From: JAICUF01 sp038250675
Lineage (GTDB): Bacteria > Gemmatimonadota > Gemmatimonadetes > Gemmatimonadales > GWC2-71-9
Assembly (NCBI GenBank): GCA_038250675.1
Contig: JBBSCB010000001.1
Coordinates: 1 to 64,000 of the forward strand
Direction of reading: 5' to 3'
Length of the DNA: 64,000 nucleotides
The notes under the pieces were generated by a model. It was not told where the DNA came from and made no database searches. It saw nothing but the letters and a program-made list of their open reading frames with translations. Shown here one piece after another: positions 8,559-15,574 of the stretch (the stretch's first letter is position 1; each line of letters begins with the position of its first letter). The translations under genes and the position numbers were made by a program.

Positions 8559-9010
8559 GGGCGGGGTGGGTCCGCGTGCGTGCTGTCGGCCGGGGCCTCG
8601 AGCCGCGCCTTGACCTGCGTCAACAGGTTCTGGTAGCTGGCGTTGTTACGCGAGGGATCCTGCGGCCGGCGCTGCTCGAAGCTGGGGCCTTCACCCACGA
8701 GCGTCTCGCTCGCCACGGTGATGCGGGTGCTGTCGCCCTGCTCAGCGAGCGTGAAATCCACGTCCAGCCGCACCCGCACGATCTCACCGGTGGACTGGGC
8801 CACGCTGCCCCGCGGCTGGGTGATCGTGATTCGCTTCCGGTTCACGCTCGCAACCTTGAACTTCTGCGGCTTGAGGATCTCGCCCATCACATCGGCGATC
8901 GCCTTGGGCGTAGCATGGGACACGGTCACGCTGGCGTGATCGTCCTGCGCTGCCAGCGAGGGAACGGCACCCAGCACGAGCAGCAGCCTGACGGCGGCGC
9001 AGAGTCGCAT
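8555..9010 (-). CDS. Secreted hypothetical protein
   Basis: A 151-residue exported protein: signal peptide MRLCAAVRLLLVLGAVPSLA then QDD. The mature part alternates beta strands (KFKVASVNRKRITITQPRG, VRVRLDVDFTLAEQGDSTRI) and ends in a Pro/Asp-rich tail. I do not recognise a named domain; the pattern suggests a small beta-sandwich of the kind seen in periplasmic orphan proteins. GGGAGACGTC precedes the ATG. First gene of the coupled trio with the TPR protein and the metallo-hydrolase. Confidence 0.7.
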   Translation of the reverse strand: MRLCAAVRLLLVLGAVPSLAAQDDHASVTVSHATPKAIADVMGEILKPQKFKVASVNRKRITITQPRGSVAQSTGEIVRVRLDVDFTLAEQGDSTRITVASETLVGEGPSFEQRRPQDPSRNNASYQNLLTQVKARLEAPADSTHADPPRP

Positions 9011-9069
9011 GACGTCTCCCGGAAGGGCGGCTGAATCGACCGACGAAGCATATGATCGGGTGATACCGG

Positions 9070-9630
9070 CTACCTGGGCCAGAGCCAGCCGAAGGTGCCG
9101 GCGGTGACCAGGGCATAGATCAGGCCGTCGAACGTGGCCTTGGCCGTGAGGGCCCATCCGCGCCGGTACCAGATAGCCATCTGCCAGAGGCCCAGTGCGT
9201 ACCCCGCGAAGCTGACGCATGCGACATAACGGAAGACGGCGAGATAGTCGGCGCCCGGCGCCAGCGCCCGGCTGGCGATGTACGCGCCCAGGAGTCCCGT
9301 CACCATGATATAGAGGAACCAGAGCACGAAGTTCCGGCCCATGCTCATCATCGCATTGGGCATGACCGTGAGGACCATGACCGGCCCGCGGGCGATTCTC
9401 GCGGCGAACTCCGGCGTCTTGTAGTCCTTCATGTCGGCGGGGCGCGGCACCATGTAGTCGCCCGGCGGGATCGCGAACGGGCGCACCGCGTCCATGAAGC
9501 GGTCCTGGTCCGGCACGGTGCCGTAATCGCCCTTGTGCCAGGGCAGCACCATGTGAATGATGGAACTCACGAGGAAGACGAACACCGACGACAGCAATAG
9601 CGGAAGCCACAGCGCGGACAGGGTGGTCAT
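9070..9630 (-). CDS. Integral membrane protein of unknown function
   Basis: A 186-residue protein with four predicted membrane helices (about residues 5-27, 93-118, 127-147 and 163-182). A long first loop carries HMVLPWHKGDYGTVPDQDRF and IPPGDYMVPRPADMKDYKTP. The His/Asp-rich loop pattern looks conserved-family-like, but I cannot name the family. TGGAGATCGG precedes the ATG at 9630; the frame stays open upstream into the next gene without homology. It lies between the SDR gene and the secreted trio, all on the minus strand. Confidence 0.7.
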   Translation of the reverse strand: MTTLSALWLPLLLSSVFVFLVSSIIHMVLPWHKGDYGTVPDQDRFMDAVRPFAIPPGDYMVPRPADMKDYKTPEFAARIARGPVMVLTVMPNAMMSMGRNFVLWFLYIMVTGLLGAYIASRALAPGADYLAVFRYVACVSFAGYALGLWQMAIWYRRGWALTAKATFDGLIYALVTAGTFGWLWPR

Positions 9631-9682
9631 CCGATCTCCAGTGAGCGGGACGATCCAAGATGCGTCCCGGATGGCGTCCGCG

Positions 9683-11257
9683 CTACCAGTCTGTGGGTGC
9701 GTAGTCCTTGAGGAACTGCCCCCAGACGTGGTGGCCGGTGTTGAGGCCCGACATGATCGGGTCCACGATCCGCGCGGCGCCATCCACGATGTCCAGCGGC
9801 GGATGGAACCGGTGTTCCGCCGTCTTGCGGGCGGCGATCTCGACCGGGTCTTCGTCGGTGACCCAGCCGGTGTCCACGCTGTTCATGTGAATGCCGTCGG
9901 CGTGGTAGTCGGTGGCCGCCGTGCGCGTCATCATGTTGAGCGCCGCCTTGGCCATGTTGGTGTGCGGATGGCGGGTCGTCTTGCAGTTGCGGTAGAACTG
10001 CCCCTCCACCGCCGAGACGTTCACGATGTGCTTCTCGCGCCCGGGCGTGCGCAGCATGAGCGGCTTGAGCCGGGCGTTGATGACGAACGGCGCGATGGCG
10101 TTGACGAGCTGGACCTCGAGCAGCTCCACCGAGGGGACCTCCGCCAGGAGCATTCGCCACGAATTGCGGCCGCGCAGGTCGACCTGCTGGAGATCCTGGT
10201 CCAGCCGCCCCTCGGGAAAGAGAGCCTTCTGCGCCAGCCGCTCCTCCGGCAGCAGCGGCACCTGCGAAAGCTCGGCGGCGTGGGTCAGGCCGGAGATCGC
10301 CGCGGCCGGGCGTGCCAGCGCGCCGCCACCCGGTTCCCCCGTCGCGGCCTCGGGCAGCATGTGGTAGCCGCGGAGCCCCTCGTAGGTGCCCAGCAGCCGG
10401 CGCGCTGCCTCCGGCAACTCGTGGAGTGCCGTCGTCTCGCCTTCCATCATATGGGCGTAAAAATCCGGAGGACGGCGCACCGTCTGGCACGCGTTGTTGA
10501 TGATGAAGTCGAGCCGCTCGCGGGTGTGCAGGAGCTCCCGGCAGAACGCCTCGACGCTCGGCGTGTGCCGCAGGTCGAGCCCGAAGATTTCCAGCCGGTC
10601 CCCCCACTCCGCAAAATCGGCCTCGCGCGCATAGCGCGCCGCCGAATCGCGGGGAAAGCGGGTGGTGACGATCAGTTGCGCGCCCGCGCGCAACAGTTTG
10701 AGCCCCGCCTGGTACCCGATCTTGACCCGGCCGCCGGTCAGGAGCGCCACGCGGCCGGTGAGGTCCGCCAACTCGGTGCGCTTCGCAAAGTTCAGCGCGG
10801 CACACCCGGGGCAGAGCTGGTCGTAGAAATGGTGGATCTCCGAGAAGTCCTGCTTGCAGACGTAGCAGTGCTGCGGCTCCACCGCTTCGCGGAAATCGGG
10901 ATCGGCCACGTCGCGCTGGTCAAAGTTGCCCGGCGGAAACACGTTGGGTGTGGTGAAGACGGTCTGGCGACGGAGCGTCCGGATCCCGGTCCGGGTGAGC
11001 TTGTCCTCATCACGCTGGACCCGGGCCGCCTTGCGCTGACGCACGGTGGCCTTGACCAGTTGGCGGCGGGCCGCCGCGTCCGGGTGATACACCAGTCCGG
11101 CCGCCTCCAGCAGCCGCTGGCGATCGTCGGGGGGGAGGCCGGCCAGGAGGCCGCGGTCGGCCACGATGGAGTCGAGCAGGGCGGTCGCCGCGCGCAGGCG
11201 GTCCAGGAACGGCGCTTCGGTGCCGGCGGCGGCCGGCGCATTCTCGGTGGTGGACAT
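9683..11257 (-). CDS. SDR-family oxidoreductase with an internal Cys4 knuckle
   Basis: About 524 residues, roughly twice a classical SDR. An N-terminal helical part (to about residue 125) is followed by CYVCKQDF and, 15 residues on, CPGC: two CxxC pairs that look like a zinc knuckle. Next comes the Rossmann start VALLTGGRVKIGYQAGLKLL, a variant of TGxxxGxG. FIINNACQTVRR corresponds to the NNAG motif, and NVSAVEGQF and YRNCKTTRHPHTNMAKAA supply the Ser and Lys of the active site; the usual Tyr of YxxxK appears replaced by His-Thr-Asn. Start chosen at MSTTENAP; an ATG 12 codons upstream is possible, and both lack a strong Shine-Dalgarno. Substrate unknown. Confidence 0.8.
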   Translation of the reverse strand: MSTTENAPAAAGTEAPFLDRLRAATALLDSIVADRGLLAGLPPDDRQRLLEAAGLVYHPDAAARRQLVKATVRQRKAARVQRDEDKLTRTGIRTLRRQTVFTTPNVFPPGNFDQRDVADPDFREAVEPQHCYVCKQDFSEIHHFYDQLCPGCAALNFAKRTELADLTGRVALLTGGRVKIGYQAGLKLLRAGAQLIVTTRFPRDSAARYAREADFAEWGDRLEIFGLDLRHTPSVEAFCRELLHTRERLDFIINNACQTVRRPPDFYAHMMEGETTALHELPEAARRLLGTYEGLRGYHMLPEAATGEPGGGALARPAAAISGLTHAAELSQVPLLPEERLAQKALFPEGRLDQDLQQVDLRGRNSWRMLLAEVPSVELLEVQLVNAIAPFVINARLKPLMLRTPGREKHIVNVSAVEGQFYRNCKTTRHPHTNMAKAALNMMTRTAATDYHADGIHMNSVDTGWVTDEDPVEIAARKTAEHRFHPPLDIVDGAARIVDPIMSGLNTGHHVWGQFLKDYAPTDW

Positions 11258-11377
11258 GGGGGAAAAGGCTAACGCATTGGCGGGCGACATCAAGGCGGAT
11301 GCCGGCGCGACCGACGCCGGTCACGCTCAGGGGACGGCCGCGCGATAGGTTGCAGCGTCCCTTACCTGAGGCACGCC

Positions 11378-11743
11378 GTGAATCGCCATCCCGCCGCCAT
11401 CGCCGTCGCGCTGCTTCTGAGCGTCGCCGCGTTCTCCGGCGCCGCCGCGCAGGCACCCCTGCGTCTGGCTGATCGGCCCGTCCCCCGCTTCGTTGTCTGG
11501 ACCCCGGGGGGATCGCCGGGCGTCATCGCGCCGGCCACCATACCGGTCGCGCCGGAGCACCGCCTTCGCCATGGCCTGATCGGCGGTGCCATCGGCGCGG
11601 TGGCCGGGTTCGCCGCCTGCACCGTGATCGCCAACCTGGTCGCCGACCCGGGCAGCAGCTTCACTACCTGCCCTGCCGATACCTACGTCGTCATGACGGG
11701 CGGAGGCTTTGCGCTGGGATTTCTGGTGGGATGGCTCCTGTGA
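11378..11743 (+). CDS. Small secreted protein with C-terminal glycine-zipper hydrophobic segment
   Basis: A 121-residue protein with a signal peptide (to about AAAQ at residue 25), a short Pro-rich mature part, then HGLIGGAIGAVAGFAACTVI and a final GGGFALGFLVGWLL. The small-xxx-small pattern is typical of membrane-inserting glycine-zipper segments. Two cysteines may pair in the periplasm. GTG start with TGAGG upstream. Its end overlaps the start of the phosphatidyltransferase gene, so the two are probably cotranscribed. Function unknown. Confidence 0.6.
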   Translation: MNRHPAAIAVALLLSVAAFSGAAAQAPLRLADRPVPRFVVWTPGGSPGVIAPATIPVAPEHRLRHGLIGGAIGAVAGFAACTVIANLVADPGSSFTTCPADTYVVMTGGGFALGFLVGWLL

Positions 11744-12366
11744 CGCGCCCGGCCGGCGGCCGGCGGCCGCGGAGCTCGCTGGCCAACTGGATCACGCTGG
11801 CGCGCTTCCCGCTGCTGCCTGTGATCCTGCTGCTGCTCACACTCGGAAACAGTGCAGTGCGCATGGCCGGCGCGGCATTGCTGTTCGTCGCCCTGATGCT
11901 GGATACGGTGGACGGCGTCGTCGCGCGCCGCCGCGGCGAGACCAGTCTCCTCGGCAGCGTGCTGGACATCGCGGCCGACCGGGCCTACGAGCTGACGCTC
12001 TGGATCTGGTTTGCAACGCTGGGGATGGTGCCGGTCGTGATCCCGCTCATCGTCGTGGTGCGCACCGCACTCACCGATGCGTTCAGGGGCGTGGGGGTGC
12101 GCGCGGGTACGGCGCCGCTGGCGCAGCACCGGACGGCACTCGGGCGCTTTCTGGTGGGCTCGTCGTGGATGCGTACCGGCTACGCAGCGACCAAGATCGT
12201 CACGTTCTGCGGATTGGCGGTGGTATTGGCGATACCGGAAGCGGCGGGGATCGAGTCAGCGACGGGCATGCTGCGCCCCATCGCCTGGATGGCGGCGGGA
12301 TTGTGCGTGCTCCGCGGTGTCCCGGTCACGGTGCACGGGCTCCGGGAGCTCGCGACGCCCGCATGA
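11731..12366 (+). CDS. CDP-alcohol phosphatidyltransferase family protein
   Basis: A membrane enzyme that moves a phosphatidyl group from CDP-diacylglycerol (or a related CDP-alcohol) to an alcohol in phospholipid synthesis. The diagnostic motif D-G-x2-A-R-x8-G-x3-D-x3-D is complete in DTVDGVVARRRGETSLLGSV then LDIAADR (about residues 58-83). Five or so membrane helices follow. 211 residues is normal. ATG at 11731 overlaps the upstream gene by 13 bases; a GTG three codons on would give the common GTGA overlap. Acceptor (glycerol phosphate, inositol phosphate or other) is unclear, so no gene name is given. Confidence 0.88.
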   Translation: MAPVTRPAGGRRPRSSLANWITLARFPLLPVILLLLTLGNSAVRMAGAALLFVALMLDTVDGVVARRRGETSLLGSVLDIAADRAYELTLWIWFATLGMVPVVIPLIVVVRTALTDAFRGVGVRAGTAPLAQHRTALGRFLVGSSWMRTGYAATKIVTFCGLAVVLAIPEAAGIESATGMLRPIAWMAAGLCVLRGVPVTVHGLRELATPA

Positions 12367-12565
12367 AGCCGAGGGTTCCGATCACATCTTGCGCACTCCG
12401 CACCGCGCCCTTACTGCTTAGCCGTTCAACGTCGCCGCCGGTCCGACCCCGCGCGTGCCCGCACTCCGAGCTCAATGCCACGACCGAGGAACCCTCATCC
12501 ATGGCGGTGATCTTCAACCAGGTTGCGCACACCCCGGCCGCCGATGACGGGGCCGGCGGCACCGC

Positions 12566-13471
12566 ATGAGCGAGGCGCTCAAGCACTGGCTGCTGGATCC
12601 CACGGTGGGCCGGATCGTGGCCACCGTGGCGGGAATCGCGATCATCGTGGCGATCGTTCGCGGGCTGTCGAGCTCGGTAGGCCGGCATATCCACGACAAT
12701 GACGCCCGTTATCGGGTCCGGAAGCTGCTGAGCTTCGCCGGCTACGTCGCGGCCATCGTGCTGGTGACCACGATCTACAGCAGCCGGCTCTCCGGACTGA
12801 CCGTGGCGCTGGGGGTCGCCGGTGCGGGGATCGCCTTCGCCTTGCAGGAGGTGATCGCGAGCGTGGCCGGCTGGATCGCGCTCACGTTCAGCCGCTTCTA
12901 CTCGCCGGGTGACCGGGTGCAGCTCGGCGGCATCAAGGGGGACGTTATCGATATCGGTGTGCTCCGGACGACACTGATGGAGATCGGCGACTGGGTCAAC
13001 GGCGATCTGTATAACGGCCGGATCGTGCGGGTGGCCAACAGCTTCGTCTTCAAGGCCCCGGTCTACAACTACTCGGGCGATTTCCCGTTTCTCTGGGACG
13101 AAATCCGGGTGCCGATCCGCTTCGGGAGCGACCGCGCGCTGGCGCGCCGGCTACTGGAGCAGACGACGGTGGCCCTGGTGGGCGACTACGCTGCGGACGC
13201 GCGCGAGTCGTGGGAGCGGATGCTTCGCACCTACCGGCTCGAGGAGGCGCGGGTCGAGCCGATGGTCACGATGGTGGCCACCGACAACTGGCTCGATTTC
13301 ACGGTGCGCTACGTGGTGGACTACCGGCGCCGCCGGACCACCAAGGACGAACTCTTCACGCGCATCCTCGATGCGATCGACGGGACCGGCGGACGGGTGG
13401 CGCTCGCCTCAGCCACGTTCGAGCTCGTGGGAGCACCCGCCTTGCAGGTGCAGGTGACCCCGCCGGCCTAG
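12566..13471 (+). CDS. MscS-family mechanosensitive ion channel
   Basis: A 301-residue small-conductance channel that releases solutes during hypo-osmotic shock. Three N-terminal helices (about residues 11-33, 50-67 and 74-100) end in the pore helix LTVALGVAGAGIAFALQEVI. It is followed by the MscS beta domain: FSRFYSPGDRVQLGGIKGDV, then IGVLRTTLME and RIVRVANSFVFKAPVYNYS. The C-terminal alpha/beta domain runs to the end. The 199 bases before it hold a possible 22-codon leader that ends ATGA on this start. It converges with the carbonic anhydrase gene, overlapping by four bases. Confidence 0.93.
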   Translation: MSEALKHWLLDPTVGRIVATVAGIAIIVAIVRGLSSSVGRHIHDNDARYRVRKLLSFAGYVAAIVLVTTIYSSRLSGLTVALGVAGAGIAFALQEVIASVAGWIALTFSRFYSPGDRVQLGGIKGDVIDIGVLRTTLMEIGDWVNGDLYNGRIVRVANSFVFKAPVYNYSGDFPFLWDEIRVPIRFGSDRALARRLLEQTTVALVGDYAADARESWERMLRTYRLEEARVEPMVTMVATDNWLDFTVRYVVDYRRRRTTKDELFTRILDAIDGTGGRVALASATFELVGAPALQVQVTPPA

Positions 13472-14103
13472 CGTCGCCCGCCGTCCCCAGGCACGTCGAA
13501 GAAGTCCACCACCCCGGTTTCCAGCGAATACTCCGCACCCACGACAAGCAGGTCGCCCGCCTGAATCATCTGCTCCAGAATGGCGGAGCCATGGCGCAGA
13601 TGGTCCGCCGACGCCCGGATGTTGGACCGCACCGCCTGCGCCACGAGTGCGTCCTCGTTGCCGGGCGTGCTGGCGGCAAACAGCGCCGTGACCGACGGCC
13701 GTACCCGATCCACGATCGACTGCAGATTGCGGGACTGACTGCCCGACGGCTGGCGCAGCTCGTCGATCGTCGCCAGGATGGCGCCGCACTGCGTGTGACC
13801 CAGCACCACCACCAGGCGGGTGCCGAACCGGGTCGCGGCAAACTCCACGCTGCCCACCAACGAGGGTGCCACGATGTTGCCGGCGACGCGGATCACGAAC
13901 AGATCGCCCAGCCCCTGATCGAACACGATCTCGGCCGGCACCCGCGAGTCGGAGCAGCCGAGGATGATGGCAAACGGCTGCTGCGTCGTGGCCAGCTCGG
14001 CCCGGCGCGCGCCGCCGCTGTAGAGATCCACGGCGCGTGTGTCGGTGACGAACCGGTGATTGCCCTCGCTGAGCCGTGTGAGTGCCTCCTGCGCCGATAC
14101 CAT
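13468..14103 (-). CDS. Beta-class carbonic anhydrase
   Basis: Hydrates CO2 to bicarbonate in the cytoplasm. The zinc ligands are all visible: Cys50 in GCSDSR with Asp52 and Arg54, then His103 and Cys106 in LGHTQCGA. 211 residues, standard length; no signal peptide. The start MVSAQEALTRLSEGNHRFV aligns with the family opening helix. Downstream of, and two bases from, a small membrane coiled-coil gene on the same strand, so possibly cotranscribed with it. Confidence 0.95.
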   Translation of the reverse strand: MVSAQEALTRLSEGNHRFVTDTRAVDLYSGGARRAELATTQQPFAIILGCSDSRVPAEIVFDQGLGDLFVIRVAGNIVAPSLVGSVEFAATRFGTRLVVVLGHTQCGAILATIDELRQPSGSQSRNLQSIVDRVRPSVTALFAASTPGNEDALVAQAVRSNIRASADHLRHGSAILEQMIQAGDLLVVGAEYSLETGVVDFFDVPGDGGRR

Positions 14104-14105
14104 CG

Positions 14106-14408
14106 CTACTCCGGGGTGCGGGACGTGGCACTGCCTTCCGGGGTGCGGGGGGCCGGAAGCCGCTGCGCCAGCGCGCGCTGTTCGTCACCCAGCGCGCGGA
14201 CCTGGGTCATGAGAAAGTCGAGCCCCTGCTCCAGCCGAGCCATCTCGCCGTCACCCACGCCTTGCGCGGCAGTGGCAAGCTGCGCCTCGAGCTCGCGCAC
14301 CCGGCGCCGTGCCCGCCACCACGCGATGCCGGCGCCGATCGCCATCAGGCCAAGGCCCTTTACCGACGCCACCAGTGCGCCGAGCACGAACGCGGTCTGG
14401 GTGTCCAT
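14106..14408 (-). CDS. Small single-helix membrane protein with cytoplasmic coiled coil
   Basis: The 100-residue product has one N-terminal membrane segment (about residues 5-27, ending WW), followed by a charged heptad-like stretch (RRRVRELEAQLATAA, MARLEQGLDFLMTQVRALGD) and a Pro/Ser tail. GGAGGCTGG precedes the ATG. It resembles the DUF1043/lipoprotein-anchor style of small membrane coiled-coil proteins, but I cannot assign a family. It sits between the carbonic anhydrase and a second protein of the same architecture, which suggests a functional pair. Confidence 0.65.
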   Translation of the reverse strand: MDTQTAFVLGALVASVKGLGLMAIGAGIAWWRARRRVRELEAQLATAAQGVGDGEMARLEQGLDFLMTQVRALGDEQRALAQRLPAPRTPEGSATSRTPE

Positions 14409-14451
14409 CCAGCCTCCAGTGGAAAATGTCCGCGCGCGTCCGGCCGCGACG

Positions 14452-14886
14452 CTAGGGCGTGGCGGCCGGGTGGTGCAGTCCGGCCTGGAAATCCGCATAC
14501 AGCCGCTGGAGCATCGCGACCGACTCGGGATCGCTGCGCGAGAGGAAGGTGATCGCGGCGTCCCGCTGCTGAAGCACCCGCCGGAATTCGGCCGGCGCAT
14601 CCGCGCCCAGCGTGCTGACGCGCCGCTGCAGGCCGGTGAAGAACTGGCTCGCGTGCTGCCGGGCGAGCTCGGCGTTGCCCAGCTGCGCTTCGATGAGTGC
14701 GTTGGCCAGCCCGGCGTCGAGCTGCGACTGCGCCAGCGATTCCTGCGTTGTCGTGAGCTCGCCGGCCAGGCGCTGCGCCCGGGTGTACTGCCAGCCAAAG
14801 CCGATCGCGAACGCGATCACGGCGGCAAGCGCGGCAAACAGCAGCAGCCGCCCGCGGTCGGACGACGCCGACGCGGGGGCGCTCAC
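14452..14886 (-). CDS. Single-pass membrane protein with extended helical domain
   Basis: 144 residues: a short polar N-terminus, one membrane helix (about residues 13-33, LLLFAALAAVIAFAIGFGW), then a long helical region. The start of that region, LAGELTTTQESLAQSQLDAG, is coiled-coil-like. GTG start at 14886 overlaps the stop of a 13-codon upstream reading frame (GTGA), so its expression probably depends on that leader. Transcription likely starts at the divergent promoter near 14966-14995. Function unknown. Confidence 0.65.
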   Translation of the reverse strand: MSAPASASSDRGRLLLFAALAAVIAFAIGFGWQYTRAQRLAGELTTTQESLAQSQLDAGLANALIEAQLGNAELARQHASQFFTGLQRRVSTLGADAPAEFRRVLQQRDAAITFLSRSDPESVAMLQRLYADFQAGLHHPAATP

Positions 14887-14924
14887 CGCGCCCGCCTGCG
14901 ACGCGGCATATCAGAGACATACAT
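14883..14924 (-). CDS. Possible 13-residue leader peptide coupled to the membrane protein
   Basis: ATG at 14924 is preceded by GGGAGGACCACC, a very strong ribosome site, and encodes MYVSDMPRRRRAR before TGA. That TGA overlaps the GTG start of the 144-residue membrane protein in the four bases GTGA. Without this leader the GTG start has no ribosome site of its own, which argues that the leader is translated and hands ribosomes on. The peptide is too short to judge by sequence; the RRRRAR tail could matter for stalling. Confidence 0.4.
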   Translation of the reverse strand: MYVSDMPRRRRAR

Positions 14925-14965
14925 GGTGGTCCTCCCAGTAAAATTCAGATCCGAACGTGTAATCT

Positions 14966-14995
14966 AACATATTGTAAACACTTGACTTATGTCAA
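14966..14995 (-). promoter_or_regulatory. Sigma70-type promoter for the leftward coiled-coil/carbonic anhydrase genes
   Basis: Read on the minus strand: TTGACA (14995-14990), an 18-base spacer, then TATGTT (14971-14966). It lies about 40 bases upstream of the leader-peptide ATG, in an AT-rich island unlike the surrounding GC-rich sequence. Its -35 box is half of the palindrome TTGACTTATGTCAA. Confidence 0.55.
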
Positions 14996-15010
14996 CAGTC
15001 ATGGTATACT
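14982..15010 (+). promoter_or_regulatory. Strong sigma70-type promoter for the ABM-like gene
   Basis: TTGACT (14982-14987), an exact 17-base spacer, then TATACT (15005-15010): five of six consensus bases in each box, the best promoter match I found in the window. It points at the ABM-like gene about 100 bases downstream. The -35 box shares the palindrome TTGACTTATGTCAA with the leftward promoter, so a single bound protein could affect both. Confidence 0.75.
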
Positions 15011-15110
15011 ACACTTGTCGCCGGAAACGGTGCCGCCCCTCCCCTCGGAGGCGGACATCACCGGCCGCAGCAGGTTCTGCATCCTCGCCGGGGGGACGGA
15101 GGGTACACTA

Positions 15111-15425
15111 TTGAACACTGCCACTAACACCCCGATGAAGACCGCCCGCAATGTCACGTTCGACATCAAGCAGGGCAAGCAGGACGAGTTCACCCGCCTG
15201 TTCAACAACGAAGTGATTCCCACACTGAAAAAGCAGGCCGGGTTCCATTCCGAGCTGGCCCTTGTGCATGATGGCCACGCATCGGCGATCAGCGTCTGGA
15301 ACGACTCCAGCAGCGCCGACAAGTACCAGAAGGACATCTATCCTCAGCTGCTGCGCCAGCTCGAGCCGATCATGTCCGGCGCGCCCAGTGTGAAGACGTA
15401 CGAGGTTTGCGCCTCGACGCTCTAA
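15111..15425 (+). CDS. Small ABM-like (dimeric alpha/beta barrel) protein
   Basis: The 104-residue product matches the size and order of antibiotic-biosynthesis-monooxygenase-type folds: strand NVTFDIKQGK, helix QDEFTRLFNNEVIPTLKKQA, strand FHSELALVHD, strand HASAISVWND, helix, and a final strand VKTYEVCA. No catalytic residue can be assigned; many family members are stress or haem-related. TTG at 15111 is seven bases after GGAGGG and is preferred to the ATG at 15135, which lies 31 bases from it. It is a monocistronic unit with its own strong promoter and intrinsic terminator, unusual in this operon-rich segment and consistent with high expression. Confidence 0.7.
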   Translation: MNTATNTPMKTARNVTFDIKQGKQDEFTRLFNNEVIPTLKKQAGFHSELALVHDGHASAISVWNDSSSADKYQKDIYPQLLRQLEPIMSGAPSVKTYEVCASTL

Positions 15426-15448
15426 TAGTCACGTCGTGTGCGCGAAGG

Positions 15449-15473
15449 GAGCCCCGAGGTCCGGGGCTCTTTT
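15449..15473 (+). terminator. Rho-independent terminator after the ABM-like gene
   Basis: Perfect eight-base stem GAGCCCCG / CGGGGCTC with a five-base loop (AGGTC), followed directly by TTTT. It lies 24 bases after the stop codon. The clearest intrinsic terminator in the window. Confidence 0.85.
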
Positions 15474-15574
15474 CGTATCCGCGCGGTCCAGAGTTGCGGA
15501 CCGGGGGTGCGGGACGCACGTTAAGCGTACCTGGTTCCCTCACTACCGCGGACACCGATGACCGCCCAACGCGC

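Noticed and set aside
12501..12569. 22-codon frame MAVIFNQVAHTPAADDGAGG ending ATGA on the MscS start
   Set aside because: The overlap is suggestive, but there is no ribosome site before its ATG and the peptide has no membrane or other recognisable character. Kept only as a possible leader.
15407..15574. Upstream extension of the epimerase-DUF2867 frame
   Set aside because: The extension overlaps the previous gene and its terminator and shows no homology; the Rossmann fold starts at the GTG at 15575.
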